From an uncultured Flavihumibacter sp. (lineage in GTDB: Bacteria; Bacteroidota; Bacteroidia; Chitinophagales; Chitinophagaceae): DNA of 12,560 nt. The translations under genes and the position numbers were made by a program. Positions 1 through 6,025 of the stretch are shown in pieces (the first letter of the stretch is position 1; each line of letters begins with the position of its first letter). The notes below the pieces were generated by a model that did no database searches, had not been told where the DNA came from, and was given only the letters and a program-made list of their open reading frames with translations. The DNA is taken from contig CAMLPA010000050.1 of assembly GCA_946481605.1 (NCBI GenBank), forward strand, positions 1 to 12,560, in the 5' to 3' direction.

Positions 1-320
1 TCCGCTCCACTTATTTTGCCTGCCTTGCCATGGCAGCGGAAATGAGTACCGGATTACTGGCCATGAATGCCGTGTTTGGAAGAAAGCCCACAGTTTCTAT
101 GCTTGTAGTGAAAATGGAAGCGGAATATTTCAAAAAGGCGACCGGTGATACTTTTTTTGAATGTACTGAAGGTGCAGCATTAGCCGCAGCAGTAGAGAAA
201 GCCTGTACTTCACCACAAGGTGCTCAATATACCGCTACGGCCACTGGCAAAAACAATACCGGTGAACTTGTGGCCATATTCCATTTCACCTGGTCCTTCA
301 AACAAAAAATTCAAACATAA
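1..320 (+). CDS. DUF4442-like hotdog-fold protein, 3' part only
   Basis: The reading frame is open from the left edge (codon phase starting at base 3) to the stop at 318-320, so the true start lies outside the window. The first ATG in view, at base 30, is probably internal because coding continues upstream of it with plausible sequence (RSTYFACLA before it). The visible part is about 105 residues. It has the layout of the second half of a hotdog fold: a helix rich in Ala and Met (AMAAEMSTGLLAM), then beta-strand-like segments (TVSMLVVKMEAEYFKKA, AQYTATATGKNNTGELVAIFHFTWSF). This resembles DUF4442/thioesterase-like proteins from memory, and a catalytic residue cannot be assigned from the fragment. 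An acyl-CoA thioesterase-like role is inference. The next gene lies 134 nt downstream, with a palindromic repeat between them. Confidence 0.6.
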   Translation, partial: RSTYFACLAMAAEMSTGLLAMNAVFGRKPTVSMLVVKMEAEYFKKATGDTFFECTEGAALAAAVEKACTSPQGAQYTATATGKNNTGELVAIFHFTWSFKQKIQT

Positions 321-365
321 CACCTATCAATACTCGAATAAACTAATCTTCTTATGCTGTTCCTG

Positions 366-410
366 CCCCTCTCCGGCCGGAGAGGGGTTGGGGTGAGGCG
401 TTTCCCAACC
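366..410. repeat. REP-like palindromic repeat in intergenic spacer
   Basis: Bases 366-387 form a perfect 22-bp palindrome centred on CCGGCCGG, with outer arms CCCCTCT and AGAGGGG. It is followed directly by TTGGGGTGAGGCG (388-400). GGTTGGG (386-392) can also pair with CCCAACC (404-410), which gives an alternative stem. The combination of CCCTCTCC, GGAGAGGG and TGGGGTGAGG resembles a dispersed intergenic repeat seen in many bacterial genomes. That is recall and was not searched. There is no T-run after the palindrome, so it is a poor intrinsic terminator. The spacer 321-454 shows nothing else clear, and no TAnnTTTG promoter motif was found in it. Confidence 0.6.
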
Positions 411-454
411 AAGAAGATCATATTCAAAAAGCCACCCTTCCAAAAAATAAAATC

Positions 455-1858
455 ATGAAAATAGCATTCCATGGCGCCGCAAGAACAGTCACCGGCAGCA
501 AACACCTCCTCACACTGGCTAACGGCAAACAAATCCTCCTTGATTGCGGCATGTTCCAGGGCATGGGCAAACAAACAGATGTACTGAACCGGAACTTCGG
601 TTTTGACGCGGAAAAGGTGGACATACTTGTTTTGTCCCATGCGCACATAGACCATAGTGGCTTAATTCCCAAACTGGTGAAAGAAGGCTTTAAAGGAAAA
701 ATATACTGTACCCCGGCCACCCGCGACCTCTGCGGGATACTCCTGGAAGATTCCGCCCAGATACAGGAAGACGATGTGAAATATGCGAACAAGAAGCGCG
801 CATCAGAAGGACAACCTTACCTGCGACCATTATACACCAAAGAAGATGCCGCCGCAGCGATGTTGCTGTTCGAGCAAAGGGAATACGGTGACTGGTTCTC
901 CATCGATGAAGATGTGGACGTTCTTTTTACCGATGCCGGCCACATCATCGGCAGTGCGGCCGTTCACCTGAAGATCAGGGAAAACGGACAGGAAACAAGG
1001 CTAACCTTCAGCGGAGACGTGGGCCGGTACAGGGATGTGATCCTTCGTTCCCCCGAAGATTTCCCTCAAACCGATTTCCTGCTCCTGGAATCTACTTACG
1101 GTAATAGTCTGCACGATCTCCACGAAGCCACGCCTGACCTGCTCCTGGATTGGATCGAAAAAACATGTATCCGGAAAAAAGGCAAACTCATCATCCCTTC
1201 ATTTAGTGTGGGACGCACACAGGAACTGCTTTTTGCGCTGAACCAGCTTGAACTGGAACGAAGGCTGCCGGACCTCGATTATTTCGTGGACAGTCCATTG
1301 AGTATTGAAGCCACCGAACTCGTGAAAAGGCATCCGAAGTACTTCAACAAAACCATCCAGAAAATACTGGAAAGCGACGACGATCCCTTTCGTTTCAAAG
1401 GACTTCGTTATGTGAAATCAGTAGATGAATCCAAACTGCTCAATTTCCGGAATGAGCCCTGCGTCATCATTTCCGCGAGCGGCATGGCGGAAGCGGGCAG
1501 GGTGAAGCACCATATTTCCAACAACATCGAAAACAGCCGCAACACGATTCTAATGGTGGGTTATTGTGAGCCGCGCTCCCTGGGCGGCAGGCTGATGGCC
1601 GGACAGAAGGAAGTGGGCATCTTTGGGATACAACATGAAGTGCACGCGGAAATAGGTTCTATCAGAAGCTTGAGCGCCCACGGCGATTACGAGGACCTTT
1701 GCCAGTTTATCGCCCACCAGGACCCGCGCCAGGTAAAGAAAATTTTCCTGGTCCACGGTGAATTACCCGTGCAGGAAGACTTTAAGGAGCGCCTCCTCCG
1801 CAAAGGCTTCTGGGATGTGGAGATACCTGAAATGCACCAGGTGTTCGGCCTCGGATAA
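455..1858 (+). CDS. MBL-fold / beta-CASP metallohydrolase (RNase, CPSF-like)
   Basis: A 467-residue cytoplasmic protein (no signal peptide) with the complete architecture of the bacterial beta-CASP branch of the metallo-beta-lactamase superfamily, which cleaves RNA using two metal ions, usually zinc. The sequence opens with the typical strand FHGAARTVTGSKHLL. Metal ligands are visible: H62-A-H64-I-D66-H67, H163 (DAGHIIGSA) and D188 (FSGDVGR). The beta-CASP motifs follow: motif A acidic E212 (LLLESTYG), motif B His at 352/353 (ASGMAEAGRVKHH) and motif C H409 (SLSAHGDY). The C-terminal strand holds H434 (FLVHGE). Length matches the ~450-470 residues usual for this family, and no key residue is missing. 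A specific RNA target cannot be told. The ATG at 455 is chosen because conserved fold sequence begins immediately after it. Neighbours give no functional link, and the porin 40 nt downstream has its own promoter motif. Confidence 0.93.
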   Translation: MKIAFHGAARTVTGSKHLLTLANGKQILLDCGMFQGMGKQTDVLNRNFGFDAEKVDILVLSHAHIDHSGLIPKLVKEGFKGKIYCTPATRDLCGILLEDSAQIQEDDVKYANKKRASEGQPYLRPLYTKEDAAAAMLLFEQREYGDWFSIDEDVDVLFTDAGHIIGSAAVHLKIRENGQETRLTFSGDVGRYRDVILRSPEDFPQTDFLLLESTYGNSLHDLHEATPDLLLDWIEKTCIRKKGKLIIPSFSVGRTQELLFALNQLELERRLPDLDYFVDSPLSIEATELVKRHPKYFNKTIQKILESDDDPFRFKGLRYVKSVDESKLLNFRNEPCVIISASGMAEAGRVKHHISNNIENSRNTILMVGYCEPRSLGGRLMAGQKEVGIFGIQHEVHAEIGSIRSLSAHGDYEDLCQFIAHQDPRQVKKIFLVHGELPVQEDFKERLLRKGFWDVEIPEMHQVFGLG

Positions 1859-1863
1859 TGGCT

Positions 1864-1871
1864 TATATTTG
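1864..1871 (+). promoter_or_regulatory. Putative Bacteroidota -7 promoter element of the porin gene
   Basis: TATATTTG matches the Bacteroidota primary sigma -7 consensus TAnnTTTG exactly. It lies 27 nt before the porin ATG, which would give a leader of about 20 nt. The -33 TTG element is weak: the best candidate is the GTTCGG region near 1843, inside the end of the preceding gene. One 8-mer match is modest evidence, but the position right before the gene supports it. Confidence 0.5.
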
Positions 1872-1898
1872 CAGGTTTGAACCAATCTTGATATTGTT

Positions 1899-3209
1899 AT
1901 GACGCCGTTCCGTACGCGACTGTCCCTCGTATTGATTGGTCTGGGGTTATCCGCAGGCATATTCGCGCAGAATACACTTACACAGATCGATTCCTCCCTG
2001 TTTGTGATGGATACGCTCAGGCCGCTGTTGCAGAAGTTTGGCAACGTAAGGTTCTCCGGTTACATGCAAACGCAGTTCCAGCTCACCAAAAATGATGGCA
2101 CCAAAACCTACAATGGTGGCGACTTTCAGCCTGCAAGCAACAGCAGGTTCATGATGCGGAGAGGCAGGATCAGGCTCGATTATCTTTTGTTGAGTGAAGA
2201 AAACCTGCCGCGCGTGTTTTTTGTGTTCCAGTTTGATGGAACGGAACGTGGGGTGAACATCCGCGATTTCTGGGGAAAGGTGTACGAGAACAAATTCAAT
2301 GTATTCTCGTTGACTACCGGCGTTTTCGCCAGGCCATTCGGTTACGAGATCAACTGGTCGTCGGTGGTGCGTGAAGCGCCGGAACGGGGGAGGATGTCGC
2401 AGATTTTATTACAGACGGAACGCGACCTCGGCGCCATGCTGTCTTTCGAACCGCAGCGCAACAGCCATAAACTTCGTCCTTTAAAAATAGACCTCGGCTT
2501 ATTCAATGGGCAGGGCCTTCCGGGAAGAGCAGATTTCGACAGCAGAAAAGACATGATCACAAGGGTGAGTATGCGCCCCGTAAAGCTGGTGCACAAAGTG
2601 AATTTGTCGGGAAGTATATCCTATTACAATGGCGGCACACAACAGTTTTCAAAATACGTGTACCAACATGCGAAGAACAGGTTGGGAGAACCCATCATGG
2701 AAGTGGATTCCAGTTTAACGAATGTTGGGGAGTATTCCCGCCGCCAGTATTACAGTGCCGACGCACAATTGAAAATAAAGAACAGTTTCGGGTTGTCGGA
2801 ATTCAGGGCCGAATACTGGCAGGGTACACAGCCCGGCAGCGCATTGACCACCGTGAGTTTCCCTTCCCAAACGGAGGCCGCACTTCCGCGTTATATCCGC
2901 GATTTTAACGGCGGCTTCTTCTATTATTTACAGAACATCGTGAACAACAAGCACCAGTTCGTGATGAAATACGACTGGTATGATCCCAATATTCACGTGA
3001 AGGGCGCGGAAATAAAACCCGGCATGAACCTGTCGGAAGCTGATGTTCGTTACAATACGCTGGGCATGGGATATGTGTATTACCTGAATGATCACTTTAA
3101 GGTGACCACCTGGTACGATATGGTGAAGAATGAAGAAACCGCATTACCCGGTTATACGGAAGATATTGAAGACAATGTGTTTACCGTGCGTGTGCAATAT
3201 AAATTCTGA
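1899..3209 (+). CDS. Outer-membrane porin, phosphate-selective porin O/P type
   Basis: A 436-residue secreted beta-barrel protein. Residues 1-23 form a signal peptide (basic RTR, hydrophobic core, cleavage likely after A23 in IFA-Q). The mature part begins with a short helix-like stretch and then FGNVRFSGYMQTQFQL, the first barrel strand of OprO/OprP-like porins. It is followed by MMRRGRIRLDY and by alternating strands (VFFVFQFDGTERGVNIRDFWGKVY, DLGLFNGQG). The last residues, FTVRVQYKF, end in the C-terminal Phe expected of an outer-membrane barrel recognised by the BAM machinery. Family members form anion-selective or general channels. Phosphate specificity cannot be claimed from sequence alone. 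The gene is preceded by a TATATTTG promoter motif. Its TGA is immediately followed by the stop codon of the convergent regulator gene, leaving no intergenic terminator. Confidence 0.85.
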   Translation: MTPFRTRLSLVLIGLGLSAGIFAQNTLTQIDSSLFVMDTLRPLLQKFGNVRFSGYMQTQFQLTKNDGTKTYNGGDFQPASNSRFMMRRGRIRLDYLLLSEENLPRVFFVFQFDGTERGVNIRDFWGKVYENKFNVFSLTTGVFARPFGYEINWSSVVREAPERGRMSQILLQTERDLGAMLSFEPQRNSHKLRPLKIDLGLFNGQGLPGRADFDSRKDMITRVSMRPVKLVHKVNLSGSISYYNGGTQQFSKYVYQHAKNRLGEPIMEVDSSLTNVGEYSRRQYYSADAQLKIKNSFGLSEFRAEYWQGTQPGSALTTVSFPSQTEAALPRYIRDFNGGFFYYLQNIVNNKHQFVMKYDWYDPNIHVKGAEIKPGMNLSEADVRYNTLGMGYVYYLNDHFKVTTWYDMVKNEETALPGYTEDIEDNVFTVRVQYKF

Positions 3210-4232
3210 TTACTGCTCTTCCTGGAATACGAGCAGGCTTTCGAGGATCACGTGTTTCTTTTCAGGTTCCCCACCGTTCACATCTTTGTTCAGCAATTGC
3301 ATCAGCATATTTGTGGCCTCTTCGCCCTGTTGGTAGGGAAACTGTTCCACCGATGCCATGGGTGGATGGTCGAGGTAATGCACGATGGGCAGGTTGGCGT
3401 AACTCACGAAGCAAATGTCTTTGTTTACTTTCATCTTCATTTTCTTCGCGTACTGAATGGCATCCAGTGCAACGTAGTCGTTGAAGGCTACAATGGCCGT
3501 AGGCCTGTTTTTCAGCGAAAGCAACTGCTGCATGGCTTTGTGGGTGCTTTCTTTGGTGAGGTCGGTATCTGCGATCAGCGCGGGATCTATCTTTAAGCGG
3601 TTCTTCTTCAGGGCTGCCTCGTAACCTTCCTGGCGCTCGTCGGTGATCCCGATGCTTTCCGGTCCTTTCAGGAAACCGATGCGTTTGTGGCCGCTTTTCA
3701 GCAGGAACAATACCGCTTCGGTGGTGCTTTGCAGCATGGAGCAGTTCACCTTGTAATAGTGTGGTTCACGGGGCACGCGGTCGAAGAAAACGACCGGTAT
3801 ATTGTAATTCGTGAGTTGCTCAAAATGTTCGTAGGTATAAGTGTTCTTTGATACAGAAACCAGGATGCCGTCTACACGGTGTTTGCGCATGGTTTCCACG
3901 ATCTGTTTCTCGCGTTCCACATCATCGTGGGATTGTCCCACCAGCACGTTGTAATTGTTTCTTGTGGCGGCGTCTTCAATACCGCTGATGGCCTGGGAAA
4001 AGAATTCTTCCCCAAGGTTGGGCAGGATCACACCCAGGGTGAAAGTCTTGCCCTGCTTGAAAAAGATGGCAGTTTGGTTGGGCTCATAGTTCAGTTCTTT
4101 GGCCAGTTGCTGCACTTGCGTCTTGGTCCGCAGCCCGATGCTGGGGTGGTTGTGCAATGCACGGGAAACCGTAGATACCGAAATATTCAATCGCTTCGCG
4201 ATCTCTTTGATGGTAGGCGCCTTCTTTTCCAT
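3210..4232 (-). CDS. LacI-family transcriptional regulator
   Basis: A 340-residue protein with a LacI-type helix-turn-helix at residues 7-26 (TIKEIAKRLNISVSTVSRAL), a hinge at about 49-60 (YEPNQTAIFFKQ) and a periplasmic-binding-protein-like sensor domain from about residue 65. That domain shows the usual landmarks: TLGVILPNLGEEFFSQ, DGILVSVS, FFDRVP, GHKRIGFLKGPES, AIVAFNDYVALDAI and ASVEQFPYQQGEEA. The family normally binds palindromic operators with a central CG and responds to a sugar or its derivative. The gene is divergent from the sulfatase across 144 nt containing an operator-like palindrome, so autoregulation and control of the adjacent sulfatase/SusCD genes are likely (inference). 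The hinge position that is normally Leu in AxxL, which inserts into the operator minor groove, is Phe58 here. The start at 4232 places the helix-turn-helix at the expected distance from the N-terminus. Confidence 0.95.
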   Translation of the reverse strand: MEKKAPTIKEIAKRLNISVSTVSRALHNHPSIGLRTKTQVQQLAKELNYEPNQTAIFFKQGKTFTLGVILPNLGEEFFSQAISGIEDAATRNNYNVLVGQSHDDVEREKQIVETMRKHRVDGILVSVSKNTYTYEHFEQLTNYNIPVVFFDRVPREPHYYKVNCSMLQSTTEAVLFLLKSGHKRIGFLKGPESIGITDERQEGYEAALKKNRLKIDPALIADTDLTKESTHKAMQQLLSLKNRPTAIVAFNDYVALDAIQYAKKMKMKVNKDICFVSYANLPIVHYLDHPPMASVEQFPYQQGEEATNMLMQLLNKDVNGGEPEKKHVILESLLVFQEEQ

Positions 4233-4291
4233 TTGCGTTAGTTTTGCATGGTGAAGCTATTGAATTTGCATGAATTTGCGTAAAAGTTGCG
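4232..4291. promoter_or_regulatory. Roughly helically spaced TTTGCR half-site words in the lacI/sulfatase spacer
   Basis: TTTGC(A/G) occurs at 4232-4237, 4243-4248, 4265-4270 and 4275-4280, and the close variant GTTGCG at 4286-4291. Start-to-start steps are 11, 22, 10 and 11 bp. Two of the copies lie in a tandem 10-bp direct repeat, TGAATTTGC(A/G) (4261-4280). TTTGCG is the half-site of the neighbouring operator-like palindrome. The first copy overlaps the regulator start codon. Binding by the LacI regulator is inference; AT-rich spacers give such words by chance fairly often. Confidence 0.35.
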
Positions 4292-4303
4292 CAAACGTTT
4301 GTG
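4288..4303. promoter_or_regulatory. LacI-type operator candidate
   Basis: CGCAAACGTTTGTG (4290-4303) contains the perfect 10-bp palindrome CAAACGTTTG (4292-4301) with a central CG, plus an outer C/G pair. This is close to the classical PurR-type box ACGCAAACGTTTGCGT and to the general LacI-family operator shape. It lies between the divergent regulator and sulfatase genes, 57 nt from the regulator start and 73 nt from the sulfatase start. Similar words recur downstream at 5774, 5820 and 5842. Confidence 0.6.
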
Positions 4304-4338
4304 TTATAAAAACGGGTGGTAAAGCCCGGTTTGTATTG

Positions 4339-4346
4339 TATTTTCG
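4339..4346 (+). promoter_or_regulatory. Weak -7 promoter candidate for the sulfatase gene
   Basis: TATTTTCG differs by one base from the Bacteroidota TAnnTTTG element and lies 30 nt before the sulfatase ATG. No convincing -33 TTG is seen about 20 bp upstream. An exact TAnnTTTG match (TAGTTTTG, 4239-4246) also exists in the spacer, but it is 130 nt from the gene. The assignment is tentative. Confidence 0.2.
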
Positions 4347-4376
4347 GCAACGATTCCATATACCAAACCGCTTATT

Positions 4377-5759
4377 ATGAAGCATTTCCTGCTTGCCTTA
4401 CTGCTCGTTTCCGGCCACACCATGGCGCAGCAACAAAAACAGCCTAATATTATTTTTATCCTCGCTGATGATATGGGTTATGGTGACCTGGGGTGTTATG
4501 GACAGCAAAAGATCAAAACACCACAGCTCGACCAACTGGCGCAACAGGGCATGAAGTTCACTGATTTCTATGCCGGAAGTACGGTGTGTTCCCCTTCCCG
4601 CGCAGCGCTGATGACGGGCGAACATACGGGCAAAACTTATATACGGGGAAACGCACCCATCTACCTCCGGCCACAGGATAGCATTCTGCCACAGTACCTG
4701 CAACAACGCGGTTATGAAACAGCGATGGTAGGGAAGTGGGGACTGGGCCTTCAACACACCACCGGCGTTCCGCATAAAAAAGGCTGGGATTATTTTGTGG
4801 GACACCTCGAAAACAAAGAAGCACATTTCCAGCACGGCGACTCCATCTGGTACATGCACAAGGGCACAACGGATCTGCTTCGTTTGAATAAAGATGTTTT
4901 CTACAACGAAATGTTCACCGATTCTGCCATGGCCTTTATCGCGCGGCAGCGCCAACAGCCCTTCTTTCTTTACCTTTCTTTCACACTTCCTCATGCAGAA
5001 CTCCGCGTGCCCGAAAGGTACCTGAAGCCTTACCTGGATGCACAGGGAAAAAGTATTTTCCAACCGGAAACACCCTGGAAGGAAGGACAGCATTACCGCG
5101 GGCAACCCAATCCCAAAGCGGCTTACGCGGCTATGGTAAGCAGTATGGATGATTATGTGGGAAAGATCAACGCGTTGCTGAAGCAACTGAAGATGGACGA
5201 CAATACTATCGTCGTCTTTACCAGCGACAACGGCACGCATACCGAAGGCGGCAGAACGCCAGGCGATGTGTTTGATTGCTTCCAAAGCAGCGGTCCCTTC
5301 CGGGGAAAAAAAAGAGACATGTATGAAGGGGGTATCAGGGTGCCATTTATCGTGAAATGGCCAGCTATGGTGAAAGCAGGTTCCACCTCCGACTTCGTAG
5401 CCGCGTTCTGGGATATATTGCCCACGTTTACTGAAGTGGCGGGCGGAAAACCCGTTGCCAAAAGCGGTCTTTCCATTCTTCCTTCGCTGAAGGGAGAACA
5501 CCAGCGGCCGCATAGTGTGTTGTACTGGGAATTTTACGAAGGCGGTTTTAAACAGGCTGTGCGGTTTGGCAACTGGAAAGCGATCCGTTTTTACAACAAT
5601 GAAAAACCACTGCGAACCGAGTTGTACGATCTGGGCACTGATCCGGGAGAGAAAAACAATATCTCCGCAGGTTATCCTTCCAAAGTAAAAGAGCTTGAAC
5701 AACTCATGGACAAAGAACATACAAAACCAGAAAGCAACAGCTTTCACCTCGGTATATAA
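4377..5759 (+). CDS. Secreted formylglycine-dependent sulfatase, arylsulfatase A type
   Basis: A 460-residue sulfatase of the alkaline-phosphatase superfamily that hydrolyses sulfate esters. Residues 1-17 are a signal peptide (cleavage likely at TMA-QQ), so it acts in the periplasm or at the cell surface. The catalytic signature is C71-S-P-S-R75, with the trailing AALMTG of the sulfatase motif. C71 should be converted to formylglycine by a maturation enzyme encoded elsewhere. Calcium-site residues are visible: D31/D32 (ILADDMGYGDLG) and D284/N285 (FTSDNGTH). Other expected active-site positions are K120 (MVGKWGLG), H206 (LPHAEL) and K311 (FRGKKRDMYEGG). The C-terminal subdomain with LYDLGTDPGEKNNIS is intact, and the length is normal. 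The natural substrate cannot be read from sequence. Its place beside SusC/SusD genes and a LacI regulator suggests desulfation of an imported glycan or other organosulfate. Confidence 0.94.
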   Translation: MKHFLLALLLVSGHTMAQQQKQPNIIFILADDMGYGDLGCYGQQKIKTPQLDQLAQQGMKFTDFYAGSTVCSPSRAALMTGEHTGKTYIRGNAPIYLRPQDSILPQYLQQRGYETAMVGKWGLGLQHTTGVPHKKGWDYFVGHLENKEAHFQHGDSIWYMHKGTTDLLRLNKDVFYNEMFTDSAMAFIARQRQQPFFLYLSFTLPHAELRVPERYLKPYLDAQGKSIFQPETPWKEGQHYRGQPNPKAAYAAMVSSMDDYVGKINALLKQLKMDDNTIVVFTSDNGTHTEGGRTPGDVFDCFQSSGPFRGKKRDMYEGGIRVPFIVKWPAMVKAGSTSDFVAAFWDILPTFTEVAGGKPVAKSGLSILPSLKGEHQRPHSVLYWEFYEGGFKQAVRFGNWKAIRFYNNEKPLRTELYDLGTDPGEKNNISAGYPSKVKELEQLMDKEHTKPESNSFHLGI

Positions 5760-5773
5760 CGGCGTTCGCGATC

Positions 5774-5789
5774 AGCAAACGATTGCGCG
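5774..5789. promoter_or_regulatory. LacI-type operator candidate downstream of sulfatase
   Basis: AGCAAACGATTGCG (5774-5787) is an imperfect palindrome around a central CG; GCAAACGATTGC has one mismatched pair. It shares GCAAACGNTTG with the operator candidate between the regulator and the sulfatase. It begins 15 nt after the sulfatase stop and 252 nt before the SusC gene, so it may act on the SusCD operon. Confidence 0.45.
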
Positions 5790-5810
5790 TCTGCCTTCAG
5801 TTATCTTGAT

Positions 5811-5868
5811 AAAAAAAATACGCAAACGGTTGAAACAACTATTTCAATCGTTTGCGTATTTCTCTTTT
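5811..5868. terminator. 19-bp hairpin: terminator built from two inverted operator-like words
   Basis: The left arm 5817-5835 (AATACGCAAACGGTTGAAA) pairs with the right arm 5842-5860 over 19 positions (18 Watson-Crick pairs and one G-U), with a 6-nt loop. It is preceded by an A-run (5811-5818) and followed by the T-rich TCTCTTTT (5861-5868). It could therefore stop transcription on the plus strand after the sulfatase and possibly on the minus strand too. Each arm also reads as a PurR/LacI-like half-conserved operator, ACGCAAACGRTTGAAA, facing the other. It may be a terminator, a double operator, or both. It would separate the sulfatase transcript from the SusCD operon. Confidence 0.65.
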
Positions 5869-5886
5869 AAGGCGCTGTAATGCCTG

Positions 5887-5948
5887 CCAGTACTGGTTTT
5901 GTTAAAAAAATGCCAACTTCACAATACACAGTTGGAACCGAACTGTGT
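5887..5948 (+). promoter_or_regulatory. Dyad-rich leader/promoter region ahead of the SusC gene
   Basis: This stretch holds a perfect 10-bp palindrome, CCAGTACTGG (5887-5896). It also holds an 8-bp inverted repeat, ACACAGTT (5926-5933) with AACTGTGT (5941-5948). CCAACT (5913-5918) can instead pair with AGTTGG (5930-5935), which excludes the second stem. No convincing TAnnTTTG promoter element was found between 5869 and 6025. TTGACA occurs at 5948-5953 without a good partner at the right distance. Whether these dyads act as protein sites or RNA structure cannot be told. Confidence 0.3.
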
Positions 5949-6025
5949 TGACAGCCAAACCCCTGTATGCCTTACTGCAATTAACCAACCCTACCGTTTA
6001 TTAATTACTCAAAAAACCAAAACTA

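Noticed and set aside
424..792. Minus-strand open frames opposite the start of the beta-CASP gene (311-655 and 424-792)
   Set aside because: They overlap strongly supported coding sequence with metal-binding motifs, have no recognisable content and run into the palindromic repeat.
4313..4328. Small CGGG/CCCG stem in the sulfatase leader
   Set aside because: Only four base pairs with an 8-nt loop; this is expected by chance.
4398..5747. A 449-codon open frame on the minus strand covering nearly the whole sulfatase gene
   Set aside because: It mirrors the sulfatase codons, has no recognisable domain or signal, and the plus-strand frame has the full sulfatase motif set. It is a shadow of biased codon use.
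5695..5880. A 61-codon plus-strand open frame running from the sulfatase end into the spacer
   Set aside because: It begins within the sulfatase gene in another frame and passes through the terminator hairpin, with no sign of coding.
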